A DNA stretch of 55,431 nucleotides, from the NCBI GenBank assembly GCA_020442425.1, contig JAGRKB010000011.1, forward strand, positions 1-55,431, in the 5' to 3' direction. Made by a program: the position numbers and the translations under genes. Shown in pieces: positions 1 to 8,812 of the stretch (positions are counted from its first letter, which is position 1; every line of letters begins with the position of its first letter). This DNA is from Alphaproteobacteria bacterium (GTDB lineage Bacteria; Pseudomonadota; Alphaproteobacteria; Micavibrionales; Micavibrionaceae). A model generated the notes under the pieces. That model did no database searches. It worked only from the letters and a program-made list of their open reading frames with translations, and was not told where the DNA came from.

Positions 1-63
1 ACCTTATCTAGGCCAGCCCCTAAAACAATTGAAATTTTATAAATCAAAATAGGGTAGGAAAAA

Positions 64-318
64 ATGCCAAGACGAAATTTAAGATTCCGGCGTGGATTAA
101 AAGGATTCTCATCCTCTCATGACGCGGCACAAGTCGGGCGGGATGTCATCAGCCAAAGATTCAATGAAAGAAATGGTTTTCCTATACGAGAGAAACAGAG
201 TGTTAAACCACAATCGTGGTGCGATATCATGAGCAATTCAGATATATCTCCGGATAGATGGGGAGAATATTTAAAAGAAACCGGTGCGAAAAGACGTGCT
301 GAACCCAAAAACGAATAA
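64..318 (+). CDS. Small basic hypothetical protein, 84 aa
   Basis: I do not recognise this protein. It is 84 residues, Arg/Lys-rich at the N-terminus, with no signal peptide or membrane segment. A purine-rich stretch ending in GTAGGAAAAA precedes the ATG and can serve as ribosome binding site. Residues about 20-27 read DAAQVGRD; the 134-aa protein ending at 1716 finishes with DAAQIGRE, and the DNA under the two motifs is nearly identical (121-143 and 1690-1712). The next ORF starts seven bases after this stop, so the first three ORFs probably form one transcript ending at the terminator near 1039. Function unknown. Confidence 0.55.
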   Translation: MPRRNLRFRRGLKGFSSSHDAAQVGRDVISQRFNERNGFPIREKQSVKPQSWCDIMSNSDISPDRWGEYLKETGAKRRAEPKNE

Positions 319-324
319 TTGTAA

Positions 325-585
325 ATGACAAACAAATTGAGACACCCAAAAGAAGGAACTTTTAAGCGCCCCTTTCACCTGAGGAGCGATGTTCTAAGTG
401 CAGGCAGAAATGCGATAGTGAGGAAATTTCTATCGGCCGCAAAAGTAGACGAAATTCCAGTCCTCGTAAATCAGGAAAGAGCAGCTTTAGGGATGACACT
501 CGTTGCTGAAGGATTTGATGAGTGTGGTAGAGCTGATGAAATACCAGTACTGACACCTCAAGAAAAAGCAATTTTAAAACCATAG
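325..585 (+). CDS. Small hypothetical protein with internal repeat, 86 aa
   Basis: Not recognised. The protein has 86 residues and contains a duplicated motif: DEIPVL occurs at residues 42-47 and 71-76, each followed by a short helix-like stretch (NQERAALGM and TPQEKAILKP). The repeat spacing is 29 residues. No membrane segment or signal peptide is visible. It starts seven bases after the preceding ORF and ends 15 bases before the next one, which has the Shine-Dalgarno-like GGGAGGG just ahead of its start, so it is probably co-transcribed with both. The duplicated motif suggests a short peptide-binding or structural repeat; that is inference only. Confidence 0.5.
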   Translation: MTNKLRHPKEGTFKRPFHLRSDVLSAGRNAIVRKFLSAAKVDEIPVLVNQERAALGMTLVAEGFDECGRADEIPVLTPQEKAILKP

Positions 586-600
586 AAAAGGGAGGGCCAA

Positions 601-990
601 ATGGCCAAAAGACTATCAACTGAATTTCAATCTGCCAATACGACTGCAGCCGAAGCAGGATCCGTCTATCAACCGGAGGCTCTGAACGCTATGGCTTATA
701 TGATAAGCATAACAATTGGCAAACCTGAAGAGATGAGACATCTCATAGATCAGCAAAAAGATTTGTTTGATGCTTTAGCCCTTAAAGTAGTCAACAGATT
801 GATTTGTGAAGGAAGATTGACTACCAATCAAAAAGAAAGTGCCATGGCGGAGTTTAAAGAGGCTTTATGTGGTGAGCCTTCTTTTACAACAGCGATGACT
901 GTTGCAAGCGCAACGAGAGAACTGAAAGCGTGGTCTCAGATAAGAAGCAATGAAAATCAAAGGCGATCAGGAGGGCTTATAGCCTCATAA
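601..990 (+). CDS. Hypothetical protein, 129 aa, paralogue of the 1312-1716 product
   Basis: Unknown function; soluble and predicted largely helical. A strong Shine-Dalgarno (AAGGGAGGG) lies just before the ATG. The central segment (residues about 36-70, with G-x-P-x-x-M-x-x-L-I, a Phe seven residues on, and a later R-L) aligns without gaps to the 134-aa protein at 1312-1716, and both end the helical core with A-x-x-x-L-x-x-W. The pair are therefore diverged copies of one family. A rho-independent terminator follows 12 bases after the stop, so this is the last gene of a three-ORF unit that begins at 64. Confidence 0.6.
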   Translation: MAKRLSTEFQSANTTAAEAGSVYQPEALNAMAYMISITIGKPEEMRHLIDQQKDLFDALALKVVNRLICEGRLTTNQKESAMAEFKEALCGEPSFTTAMTVASATRELKAWSQIRSNENQRRSGGLIAS

Positions 991-1002
991 GTGAGCATAC
1001 TT

Positions 1003-1039
1003 TAAAAAAAGAGCCGCAAATCGCGGCTCTGATTTTTTT
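1003..1039 (+). terminator. Rho-independent terminator
   Basis: An 8-bp stem (AGAGCCGC / GCGGCTCT) with a 5-base loop spans 1010-1030 and is followed by GATTTTTTT. It ends the small-ORF unit 64-990. Confidence 0.85.
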
Positions 1040-1069
1040 GAGATTGCCCCTCAGAAATAAGCCTGACAT

Positions 1070-1094
1070 GGGGACTTCGACTCCTCCTCCACCA
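1070..1094 (+). other. Possible tRNA/tmRNA 3'-end remnant
   Basis: The stretch has a T-arm-like TTCGACTCC and ends CCTCCACCA, as tRNA or tmRNA 3' ends do. GGGGA/TCCTC can form a 5-bp T-stem. No acceptor 5' half, D-arm or anticodon arm is present upstream, because a terminator sits at 1003-1039. It could be an att scar left by an ssrA- or tRNA-targeting element. The rest of 1040-1311 holds nothing else I can name. Confidence 0.25.
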
Positions 1095-1311
1095 GACCCC
1101 GCATCCCATGCTGGGTTGCGTTTCCAAGGAACCATAAAGATCATGAACAGGTTTTGAGACAGATTTTATAAAAGTGTATTTACCCTGATTTCAGTGTCGG
1201 GCGGGACTAAACAAAAGATAGCCATTCAAACAGTAAAAAGCAACCAAAACGTATTTTCAACTTGCAGATTAAAGCCAGATACAATATTTATATTGTCATA
1301 ATGGAGGCGAT

Positions 1312-1716
1312 ATGGAGATGAAAATAAAAAGAATCTATAATGAAGTGACTGGCGGTAAGGATTTTTTACAAGATCAACCCACACCGAAATTCACCCCAGA
1401 CGACATAATGACAAATGCAAGAAAAATTGAAATCCTCTCCGGATGTCCAAGCTCCATGAAAGAACTAATCAGGAAAAACACTGAATTCTTCAGAATCCTA
1501 ACCAAAAGAATGGCTGAAAGACTAGGGTATGAAGAACCCGCTCTTAACTATGTTCAAGCCGAGATTTTGCTGAATTTTATGGGATCAGGAAAATCAGTAG
1601 GCGAAAAAGCCATTTTGCATCTGGCAAAAGAGGCGTTGAATCGCTGGCACTATGAAGTCGTAGTGCACAACAGATTTAAATCGAAAAGAGACGCGGCACA
1701 AATCGGGCGGGAATAG
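1312..1716 (+). CDS. Hypothetical protein, 134 aa, paralogue of the 601-990 product
   Basis: Unknown function. The start follows GGAGG with only four spacer bases; a second in-frame ATG two codons later is an equal candidate. Residues about 41-70 (SGCPSSMKELI, then R-L at about 70) align gap-free with the 129-aa paralogue at 601-990. The C-terminus ends abruptly in DAAQIGRE, whose 23-bp coding DNA differs by one base from a segment inside the first ORF of the window. This suggests the tail was acquired by recombination within the cluster. It converges on carB, whose stop is 57 bases downstream. Confidence 0.55.
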   Translation: MEMKIKRIYNEVTGGKDFLQDQPTPKFTPDDIMTNARKIEILSGCPSSMKELIRKNTEFFRILTKRMAERLGYEEPALNYVQAEILLNFMGSGKSVGEKAILHLAKEALNRWHYEVVVHNRFKSKRDAAQIGRE

Positions 1717-1773
1717 GGTGATGTTAGCCATTCCCCACAAAAAGGTCAATAAAAACAGAAATTAGACATAAGT

Positions 1774-4700
1774 CTAAAAATACGCCTGCAACGGTTCAAC
1801 ATCCAAATCTTTCGCCCGCATCGCGCGAATGGCGAGAACGGCTGCCCGCGCTGACGTAATCAAAGTGTAGTATGGGATTTTATGCATCAATGCCAAGCGG
1901 CGGATCGAAAATGCATCAACAACCGTTTGCGCGCCTTTGGTGGTGTTTATAATCAGATCAATCTCACCGTTAATCACAGCATCAGCAATATGCGGCTGTC
2001 CTTCCATCACTTTGTTGATGCGTGTGACTTCGAGCCCTTCATCCTGAAGATGGGAACAGGTGCCACCCGTTGCCACAAGCTTAAATCCCATCTCCGCCAA
2101 ATCCTTGGCAAGTGGAACCAGCAAGTCTTTATCGGAATTCTTAACCGATAAGAACACAGTTCCCGCAGAAGGAATTTTAACACCCGCAGCCAATTGTGAT
2201 TTGGCAAAAGCATGTCCGATCTCGCGATCAAGGCCAATCACTTCTCCGGTTGATTTCATCTCTGGCCCCAAAATCGGATCAACACCATGAAAACGAGAAA
2301 ACGGAAAGACTGGAGCTTTCACAGCAATATGATCTGTGGTCATACCTTTGAGATCAGCTTTAAAGGCAGAGAGTTTCTCACCCGCCATAATCCGCGCCGC
2401 GATTTTTGCAACAGGAACGCCCGTTGCCTTGGCAACAAACGGCACAGTACGGGAGGCACGTGGATTGACCTCAATGATAAAGACATCATTTTCGCCCGTA
2501 TTTTTATTACGTTTCACCGCGAACTGAACGTTCATCAAGCCGTTGACTTTAAGCGCCCGCGCCAGTTTCTCGGCCTGCTTTTCAATTTCACGAACAGTTT
2601 TGTAGGGAAGCGAATAGGGAGGCAATACACACGCGCTGTCCCCTGAGTGAATACCGGCTTCTTCTACGTGTTCCATGACACCGGTGACATAGACATCTTC
2701 ACCATCAGAGAGCACATCCACATCCACCTCAATCGCACCCGACAAATACCGGTCAAGCAAAACAGGAGAGGAACCCGACACACGCACAGCAGTTGAGATA
2801 TAACGCTGCAACTCTTCCATAGTCTGGACGATCTCCATCCCCGCACCACCCAAAACATAAGACGGGCGAATAACAATCGGGAAACCCAATGTCTCAGCTT
2901 TCTCATAGGCATCCTTAACAGAGGTCGCCAAAGCATTAGGAGGTTGCTTGAGTTTGAGTTCATGCAACAGCTTTTGGAAACGCTCACGATCCTCGGCAAT
3001 ATCAATCGAGTCAGGATCAGTTCCAAGGATCTTAATCCCTGCCGCCATTAAATATTTGGTCAGCATCAATGGTGTTTGACCACCCAACTGAACAATCGCA
3101 CCCAAAACTTCACCGTTCTTGCTCTCGGCTTTAATCAGCTCGATCACATCTTCAGGGGTGAGGGGTTCGAAATACAAACGGTCCGATGTATCATAATCAG
3201 TCGAGACAGTTTCAGGATTGCAATTAACCATGATGGTTTCATAGCCCGCATCTTTCAATGCATAGGCCGCATGAACGCAACAATAATCAAACTCGATCCC
3301 TTGCCCGATACGGTTTGGCCCACCGCCGAGAATGATGACTTTTTTGCGATCACTCGGATTCATTTCGCACACCGGCTCATTCATTCCATCCCCTTCATAG
3401 GTGGAATACATATAAGGCGTATCCGATGGGATTTCAGCAGCACAAGAATCAACGCGTTTGAAAACCGGGTGAATATTATGCTTATGACGCGCGCGTGTTA
3501 CGGCTTCTTCCTTAACGCCGACAAGTTTAGCAAGACGAGCGTCGGAAAATCCCATGGATTTAAGCTTCATCCAACCATCACCGGAAACAGGCAGTCCATT
3601 TTCTTTTACGTTATTCTCGACGTTGACAATATGTTGGATACGTCCCAAGAACCATGGATCAAATTTTGTAATTGCATGAATATCGTCAAGGCTCATACCG
3701 ATACGGAACGCCTGCGCAATATAAAGGATACGTTGCGGTGTTGTCTTGGCAAGCGCGGCGCGCAATTGGTCGGGATGAGGTGTGTCTGATCCGCCAATCA
3801 TCATATCATCAAACCCGCTCAACCCTTTTTCCAAAGAGCGCAAAGCCTTTTGCATCGACTCTTCAAAACTACGACCAATCGCCATTGCCTCACCGACAGA
3901 TTTCATGGCCGTGGTCAGCTTAGGCTCGGTTCCACGAAACTTCTCGAAAGCAAAGCGCGGGATTTTTGTAACAACATAGTCAATGGTCGGCTCGAACGAA
4001 GCAGGCGTCCGTCCGCCCGTAATATCATTCCCCAACTCATCAAGCGTATAGCCGACAGCCAGCTTTGCCGCAACCTTGGCAATCGGAAAGCCTGTGGCTT
4101 TGGAAGCAAGCGCAGAAGACCGTGACACGCGAGGATTCATCTCAATCACAACCATGCGACCGTTTTCAGGGTTCACACCAAACTGCACATTTGATCCTCC
4201 AGTCTCAACCCCGATCCCGCGCAGCACAGCCAGAGAAGCATTGCGCATGATCTGGTATTCTTTGTCCGTCAAGGTAAGAGCAGGGGCAACAGTAATAGAG
4301 TCGCCTGTATGAACCCCCATCGGATCAATATTTTCAATGGAGCAGATAATAATGCAGTTGTCCTTTTTATCACGAACAACTTCCATCTCATATTCTTTCC
4401 ACCCAAGGACAGATTCTTCAACCAACACCTCATTGATCGGAGATGCATCAAGCCCTTCACGAACAATCTTCTCAAACTCATCCTTGTTATAGGCAATCCC
4501 GCCGCCCGTACCGCCCAACGTAAAAGAGGGGCGGATAATCGCAGGCAATCCAACAAACGGCAAAGCATCAATCGCTTCTTGCAAGGTATTAACCACCTGA
4601 CTTTTCGGGCTTTCCAAACCAAGCGTATCCATGATGTCACGAAACTTCTGACGATCCTCTGCCTTTTCAATCGCATCTTCATTCGCACCGATCAGCTCGA

Positions 4701-5037
4701 CCCCGAGACGCTTCAAAGTGCCATTCTTCGACAAAGCCAAAGCCGTATTAAGTGCAGTCTGCCCGCCCATCGTCGGCAGCAACGCATCAGGACGCTCTTT
4801 CTCGAGAATTTTAGCAACAATCTCAGGAGTGATCGGCTCGACATAGGTCGCATCTGCTAACCCTGGATCAGTCATGATCGTTGCAGGGTTAGAGTTGACC
4901 AGAATAACACGGTATCCTTCTTCGCGCAGAGCTTTACAAGCTTGCGTTCCCGAATAATCAAACTCACACGCTTGACCGATCACAATCGGCCCCGCGCCGA
5001 TAATCATAATGGATTTTATATCTGTACGTTTTGGCAT
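1774..5037 (-). CDS. carB: Carbamoyl-phosphate synthase large subunit
   Basis: Makes carbamoyl phosphate from bicarbonate, ammonia (channelled from CarA) and two ATP, feeding pyrimidine and arginine synthesis. At 1087 aa it is close to the usual length of about 1075. The N-terminal ATP-grasp half begins with [20 protein letters not shown] and carries [11 protein letters not shown]. The second, homologous half begins near residue 550 with [19 protein letters not shown]. The last about 140 residues form the allosteric MGS-like domain ([18 protein letters not shown]). No truncation is seen. It is the last gene of the carA-HD-carbonic anhydrase-carB operon, starting 29 bases after the carbonic anhydrase stop; the anhydrase is a sensible partner as a supplier of bicarbonate. 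Confidence 0.98.
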   Translation of the reverse strand: MPKRTDIKSIMIIGAGPIVIGQACEFDYSGTQACKALREEGYRVILVNSNPATIMTDPGLADATYVEPITPEIVAKILEKERPDALLPTMGGQTALNTALALSKNGTLKRLGVELIGANEDAIEKAEDRQKFRDIMDTLGLESPKSQVVNTLQEAIDALPFVGLPAIIRPSFTLGGTGGGIAYNKDEFEKIVREGLDASPINEVLVEESVLGWKEYEMEVVRDKKDNCIIICSIENIDPMGVHTGDSITVAPALTLTDKEYQIMRNASLAVLRGIGVETGGSNVQFGVNPENGRMVVIEMNPRVSRSSALASKATGFPIAKVAAKLAVGYTLDELGNDITGGRTPASFEPTIDYVVTKIPRFAFEKFRGTEPKLTTAMKSVGEAMAIGRSFEESMQKALRSLEKGLSGFDDMMIGGSDTPHPDQLRAALAKTTPQRILYIAQAFRIGMSLDDIHAITKFDPWFLGRIQHIVNVENNVKENGLPVSGDGWMKLKSMGFSDARLAKLVGVKEEAVTRARHKHNIHPVFKRVDSCAAEIPSDTPYMYSTYEGDGMNEPVCEMNPSDRKKVIILGGGPNRIGQGIEFDYCCVHAAYALKDAGYETIMVNCNPETVSTDYDTSDRLYFEPLTPEDVIELIKAESKNGEVLGAIVQLGGQTPLMLTKYLMAAGIKILGTDPDSIDIAEDRERFQKLLHELKLKQPPNALATSVKDAYEKAETLGFPIVIRPSYVLGGAGMEIVQTMEELQRYISTAVRVSGSSPVLLDRYLSGAIEVDVDVLSDGEDVYVTGVMEHVEEAGIHSGDSACVLPPYSLPYKTVREIEKQAEKLARALKVNGLMNVQFAVKRNKNTGENDVFIIEVNPRASRTVPFVAKATGVPVAKIAARIMAGEKLSAFKADLKGMTTDHIAVKAPVFPFSRFHGVDPILGPEMKSTGEVIGLDREIGHAFAKSQLAAGVKIPSAGTVFLSVKNSDKDLLVPLAKDLAEMGFKLVATGGTCSHLQDEGLEVTRINKVMEGQPHIADAVINGEIDLIINTTKGAQTVVDAFSIRRLALMHKIPYYTLITSARAAVLAIRAMRAKDLDVEPLQAYF

Positions 5038-5066
5038 CTTCTCTATCGCTTTTCTTTATGTCTTTT

Positions 5067-5684
5067 CTAATGATCTGTTATTGGGCAAAATTTTTTCTGG
5101 TCTTCACAATATTCGAGCAACTCACCACTCTCCATATCAAATATCCATGGCCGAATAGTCACTTGTCCAGCCTCAAGAGCTTTGGCAACGCTTGGGTATG
5201 ATTTAAGGTTACGCGCACTCTCTAAAACAATTTCTTCTTCTGTATAACGAACCAGCTCGTCATGTGTGCAAACATTCGCGCAGCGCATCTGTGCATGCTG
5301 CAAACCTTGCTGGGCAACATCAATAAAACTGGAAATTTCATCATCATTAATTCTGTCCACCAAAGCCTTGATGGCACCACATCCCGTATGGCCAAGAATA
5401 ATCAACTCGCGCACCTTGTTGTGAATAAGCGCAAACTGCAAAGCCGCCGCCAAAGCCGTTCCTTTTTTATAAGGGCGCACAATCGCCCCCATCGCCTTAT
5501 GAGCAAAAAACGTTCCCGGATCAGGACGAAAGATTGTCCCAGGGTTCGAGCGAGAGTCGATGCACGATATAATAAAGTAATCCGGAGACTGCCCATCCTT
5601 AATCAAACGCGGCATCAACCCCGATCCGTTTTCATACGTCTCTTTCTTAAAGGCTCTGAATCCTTCGATCAGTTTTTGGGTCAT
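5067..5684 (-). CDS. Beta-class carbonic anhydrase
   Basis: Interconverts carbon dioxide and bicarbonate in the cytosol. The 205-aa protein has the beta-class zinc ligands and dyad: Cys41-x-Asp43-x-Arg45 in CIDSRSNPG and His99-x-x-Cys102 in HTGCGA. Length fits the family. The ATG at 5684 overlaps the stop of the HD gene (ATGA), and its Shine-Dalgarno (GAGGGGA) and start codon lie inside a 22-bp sequence repeated exactly behind carA. Its place in a carA/carB operon points to bicarbonate supply for carbamoyl phosphate synthesis. It was probably directly behind carA before the HD gene arrived. Confidence 0.95.
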   Translation of the reverse strand: MTQKLIEGFRAFKKETYENGSGLMPRLIKDGQSPDYFIISCIDSRSNPGTIFRPDPGTFFAHKAMGAIVRPYKKGTALAAALQFALIHNKVRELIILGHTGCGAIKALVDRINDDEISSFIDVAQQGLQHAQMRCANVCTHDELVRYTEEEIVLESARNLKSYPSVAKALEAGQVTIRPWIFDMESGELLEYCEDQKKFCPITDH

Positions 5685-5701
5685 GATTTCCCCTCACGCA
5701 G
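5680..5701. repeat. 22-bp direct repeat, copy 1
   Basis: Identical to 6390-6411. On the minus strand it contains TGA, the Shine-Dalgarno GAGGGGA and an ATG, so each copy supplies a stop, a ribosome site and the next gene's start. The two copies lie exactly 710 bp apart and flank the HD gene like a target duplication. Confidence 0.9.
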
Positions 5702-6394
5702 AGTACACAGAGCCTCCGCAGAGACCGCAGAGTCTATAAAAAACAAGCCATCCTCTTCTGCTCGGTTGGATAAAATTTGATATATGTTCCACAAAGTCTG
5801 TGAACCATCGGCAATATGAGCATTCTTCTTGAGAGCCATGGCATGAGTAATTTTATTCCGTTGCCATGATTCTCCGCCATTCTGAAGCATGTAAAGAAAA
5901 GGCTGGAATCGATCCAAGGCTCGCGCAAATTTGGCGTCTGATGTTTCTCCACTTTCAAATTCATTCCAGAGGGAAAGGATTTCATCTTTTAATGCAATAG
6001 GGAGGGGGGAGCATAAGTCGTATATAAAATCTTTTTCTTCTGCGTTTGTAGCATCAGTTTTTGAATAATGAATAGTATCCCCTTTACTGATCTCTCCAAG
6101 ATCATGAACCGACAGCATTTTGAGAACGTGTTCAATATTGACAGGTTCATTGGACTGTTTTTGAAGGAGAATTGCCATTATCATCAAATGCCAGCTATGT
6201 TCCGCAGTGTTTTCGCGTCGACCTTGCTGTGGCATATAGGTCTGACGGATCACGGATTTCAATTTTCCGATTTCAAGAATGAATTTTAATGTATCTGCCA
6301 ATTCTTTATCGGCAAGAATAGAAAAAATATCAGGCCCCGCCATATTCTCTGTGAACTCTGTGTCCGCTCTGTATTCTCTGCGTGATGCTGTCAT
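5681..6394 (-). CDS. HD-domain hydrolase, YfbR/HDDC2-like 5'-nucleotidase
   Basis: Predicted metal-dependent phosphohydrolase, closest in layout to YfbR/HDDC2 5'-deoxynucleotidases. In the 237 aa the metal ligands are His66 (in NTAEHSWH), His97-Asp98 (in LSVHDLGE) and Asp161 (in ALDRFQ). The first about 18 residues are encoded by a CAGAG-type repeat rather than by the domain, so the native start may be the Met at residue 18; the current ATG and its ribosome site belong to a copied 22-bp sequence. The C-terminal residues (LREGKS) also come from the repeat. The cassette is bounded by inverted repeats, which points to insertion of a mobile gene unit between carA and the carbonic anhydrase gene. 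Confidence 0.85.
   Translation of the reverse strand: MTASRREYRADTEFTENMAGPDIFSILADKELADTLKFILEIGKLKSVIRQTYMPQQGRRENTAEHSWHLMIMAILLQKQSNEPVNIEHVLKMLSVHDLGEISKGDTIHYSKTDATNAEEKDFIYDLCSPLPIALKDEILSLWNEFESGETSDAKFARALDRFQPFLYMLQNGGESWQRNKITHAMALKKNAHIADGSQTLWNIYQILSNRAEEDGLFFIDSAVSAEALCTLREGKS
5696..5732. repeat. Inverted repeat arm (left) of HD cassette
   Basis: Contains CAGAG four times (5699, 5708, 5719, 5728), with spacings of 9, 11 and 9 bases. The inverted partner at 6345-6383 has the same four motifs with the same 9-11-9 phasing on the other strand. Confidence 0.85.
6345..6383. repeat. Inverted repeat arm (right) of HD cassette
   Basis: CTCTG occurs at 6347, 6356, 6367 and 6376, the mirror image of the left arm at 5696-5732. 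The arm encodes residues 4-18 of the HD protein, giving an odd polar N-terminus. Confidence 0.85.
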
Positions 6395-6411
6395 GATTTC
6401 CCCTCACGCAG
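6390..6411. repeat. 22-bp direct repeat, copy 2
   Basis: Identical to 5680-5701. It contains the carA stop codon, a ribosome binding site and the ATG of the HD gene on the minus strand. Confidence 0.9.
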
Positions 6412-7594
6412 CCTTCTTCTTTTTATGCTCGGCAATCATCTCAACAAAACGATCAAAGAGATAATGGCTGTCTTCCGGCCCTGGAGAGGCTTCGGGGTGA
6501 TACTGCACACTAAACGCTGGCTTGTCTAAAGAGCGTACGCCCTCATTGGTTTTATCAAACAGCGAGATATGCGTAACCTCGACATTTTTAGGAAGGCTTT
6601 CAGGCAATACATGGAACCCGTGATTTTGCGAGGTAATCTCGACCCGCCCTGTTTTCAAATCCTGAACAGGATGGTTGCCGCCGCGATGTCCCAAATCCAT
6701 TTTGGAAGTTTTCCCGCCAAGGGCCAATGCCAACATCTGATGCCCAAGACAAATACCGAAGATCGGCATATTTTTATCAAGGAGGGTTTTGATCGTCGGC
6801 ACAGCGTAAACACCCGTCGCAGCAGGATCACCGGGGCCATTGGACAAGAATACTCCGTCAGGCTTTAACGCCAGAATATCATCCGCAGATGTTTGGGCAG
6901 GAACAACAGTCACTTTGCATCCGGCCGCAGCAAGACAACGCAGGATATTGCGCTTCGCACCAAAATCCATGGCAACAACATGATATTGCGGATTATTTTG
7001 TTCACTATATCCGCCGCCCAAACTCCAAAGACTTTCTGTCCAGTCATACCGTTGGGAACAAGTCACGTCTTTTGCCAAATCAAGACCATCAAGCCCACAC
7101 CAGCCCGCAGCCTCGGCTTGAAGGGCAGGGATGTCAAACTCTCCCTTACAATTCACACAAAGAACCCCATTGGGAGCCCCCAGATCACGGATACGCCGCG
7201 TCAATGCCCGCGTATCCACACCACAAATCCCCGGAATATTGTGGGACTTCATCCACGCATCCAGATGTTGAGTCGAACGCCAGTTGGACGGCTCAGTCAC
7301 AACTTCACGGACAATCATCCCGCGCGATACGGGATTGATCGTTTCGATATCCTCGGGATTAACCCCGACATTGCCGATATGAGGGAAGGTAAAGGTAATA
7401 ATCTGCCCCGCATAGCTAGGGTCTGTCATAATCTCTTGGTAGCCTGTCAGGGACGTATTAAAGCAAATCTCGCCGACATTTTTTGTCTCGGCCCCAAAGC
7501 CAATTCCCCAGATCACAGTTCCGTCGGATAAAACAATAGCCGCTGTTGCGTTCGGCGGCTGTTTCGGGGTAGTACTGTCGATAGATTTAGTCAT
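6404..7594 (-). CDS. carA: Carbamoyl-phosphate synthase small subunit (glutaminase)
   Basis: Hydrolyses glutamine and passes ammonia to CarB. The N-terminal CPSase small domain begins with AIVLSDGTVIWGIGFG, and a class I amidotransferase domain follows. In the longest frame (GTG at 7633) the triad is Cys295 (FGICLGHQ), His379 and Glu381 (QYHPEASPGPED). I start it at the ATG at 7594, 13 codons inside that GTG frame, because homologues begin about there; the GTG remains possible. First gene of the operon, divergent from yqeY, with only a short shared promoter region. Its stop lies in the duplicated 22-bp sequence. Confidence 0.96.
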   Translation of the reverse strand: MTKSIDSTTPKQPPNATAAIVLSDGTVIWGIGFGAETKNVGEICFNTSLTGYQEIMTDPSYAGQIITFTFPHIGNVGVNPEDIETINPVSRGMIVREVVTEPSNWRSTQHLDAWMKSHNIPGICGVDTRALTRRIRDLGAPNGVLCVNCKGEFDIPALQAEAAGWCGLDGLDLAKDVTCSQRYDWTESLWSLGGGYSEQNNPQYHVVAMDFGAKRNILRCLAAAGCKVTVVPAQTSADDILALKPDGVFLSNGPGDPAATGVYAVPTIKTLLDKNMPIFGICLGHQMLALALGGKTSKMDLGHRGGNHPVQDLKTGRVEITSQNHGFHVLPESLPKNVEVTHISLFDKTNEGVRSLDKPAFSVQYHPEASPGPEDSHYLFDRFVEMIAEHKKKKAA

Positions 7595-7687
7595 TTCTAG
7601 CGCTCGCTTGCTCAGTTGTTTTTTATGTGGCACTAGAAAAGAATTCTATAGACACAACCGCCAAGGAACACAAGAGGAATCGAAAAA

Positions 7688-8164
7688 ATGTCACAAGAAA
7701 TTGCATCAAAACGCACAGAACTGAATACTGCCATGAAAGAAGCCATGAAAGCCAAGGATGAAGCGACTTTGGGAACGGTGCGTATGATAATCTCCAAAAT
7801 GAAAGAACAAGACATCGAAGCCCGCGTCAAAGGTAATATGGACGGGATCGACGATTCGCAGATTCTCTCCCTGATGCAAGGCATGATAAAGCAACGCCAA
7901 GAATCGGCAAAAATGTATAAAGACGGCGGACGGGATGAATTGGCCGCCAAAGAAGAGGCAGAAATCGCCATTATCGAGAAATTCCTCCCCGCCCAGCTTT
8001 CAGAAGAAGAGATTGCAGGCGTCATCGTTGACCTGATCGCGGCCACAGGCGCCAACAGCATCAAAGATATGGGCAAAATCATGGGCGAATTAAAGGCAAA
8101 ATACGCCGGACAGCTCGATATGGGCAAAGCAGGCGCCATTATCAAGCAAAAACTGGCAGGGTAA
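7688..8164 (+). CDS. GatB/YqeY-domain protein
   Basis: A 158-aa YqeY-family protein, cytosolic. The family shares a helical domain with the GatB tail of the amidotransferase that makes Gln-tRNA/Asn-tRNA, but standalone YqeY proteins have no settled role. The sequence shows the typical run of helices, including MKAKDEATLGTVRMIISKMKE, the IEKFLPAQLSEEEI motif and a C-terminal KIMGELKAKYAGQLDMGKA. Length is typical (about 150). The start follows AAGAGGAATC at good spacing. It is divergent from carA across a short intergenic region. In many proteobacteria yqeY lies near dnaG and rpoD, which are also in this window. Confidence 0.92.
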   Translation: MSQEIASKRTELNTAMKEAMKAKDEATLGTVRMIISKMKEQDIEARVKGNMDGIDDSQILSLMQGMIKQRQESAKMYKDGGRDELAAKEEAEIAIIEKFLPAQLSEEEIAGVIVDLIAATGANSIKDMGKIMGELKAKYAGQLDMGKAGAIIKQKLAG

Positions 8165-8255
8165 GATTTATATACAAAATAACAAATTATATATAATTTA
8201 ATAATTTATTATATATAATTTATCTTTTGGGGAATATATTAAGGAGAAAGAAAGC
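8165..8255. other. AT-rich palindromic intergenic region
   Basis: Almost pure A/T, with a 16-bp perfect palindrome at 8184-8199 and a second copy of its core (ATTATATATAAT) at 8208-8219. The two halves can also pair with each other. It separates yqeY from lemA and ends in a clear ribosome site (AAGGAGAAAG). It may hold the lemA promoter, but I cannot name -35/-10 boxes with confidence. Confidence 0.5.
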
Positions 8256-8810
8256 ATGATCTCATTATTGGGGCTTCTGGCAACATTGGGTTTTTCTATT
8301 GTTTATGCTGTATCGATTTACAACGCATTGATCAAAAAACGCGCCATGGCAGAAGAATCTTTCTCAGGCGTTGACGTGCAATTAAAACGCCGCGCCGATC
8401 TGATCCCGAATTTGGTCGAAACGGTCAAAGGCTATATGACCCATGAATCAGGCACATTGGAAAAAGTCACAGCGATGCGTGCCCGTGCCCAAAACGCAAG
8501 CTCCAGCGATGAACGCTTTCAGGCTGAATCCCAAATCTCAAGCCTCTTGGGTAATATCATGGCAGTTTCAGAAAACTATCCCGACCTCAAAGCCAGCACA
8601 AATTTTACCAATCTTCAAAATGAGCTCTCGGAACTTGAAGAACAAATTCAGCTCTCCCGCCGCTACTACAACGGAACCGCTCGTGACCTCAATATTATGA
8701 TCGACCAATTCCCGACCAATATCATTGCCGGGTTCGGAGGCTTCCAAAAGAAAGACTATTTCGAAATTGAAAATGCCTCTGACCGCGAAGTTCAAAAAGT
8801 GAGCTTTTAA
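8256..8810 (+). CDS. lemA: LemA family protein
   Basis: Small membrane-anchored helical protein; LemA proteins often pair with DUF2207 or TPM-domain membrane proteins in envelope processes that are poorly defined. The 184 aa begin with one N-terminal membrane helix (residues about 3-22) and continue with the family signature KRRADLIPNLVETVKGYMTHE near residues 47-67. Later come SRRYYNGTARDLNIMI and the C-terminal GFxxKxYFE motif. A strong AAGGAG ribosome site precedes the start. The stop lies two bases before the DUF2207 gene, so the two are translationally linked and likely act together. Confidence 0.94.
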   Translation: MISLLGLLATLGFSIVYAVSIYNALIKKRAMAEESFSGVDVQLKRRADLIPNLVETVKGYMTHESGTLEKVTAMRARAQNASSSDERFQAESQISSLLGNIMAVSENYPDLKASTNFTNLQNELSELEEQIQLSRRYYNGTARDLNIMIDQFPTNIIAGFGGFQKKDYFEIENASDREVQKVSF

Positions 8811-8812
8811 GA

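Noticed and set aside
1040..1311. Complete or permuted tmRNA gene
   Set aside because: Only a 25-base 3'-end-like stretch is present; no tag-coding part or partner acceptor strand is found on either side.
1762..1777. Terminator behind carB (TTAGAC-ATAA-GTCTAA)
   Set aside because: A 6-bp A/T-rich stem overlapping the carB stop with no T-run; too weak to call.
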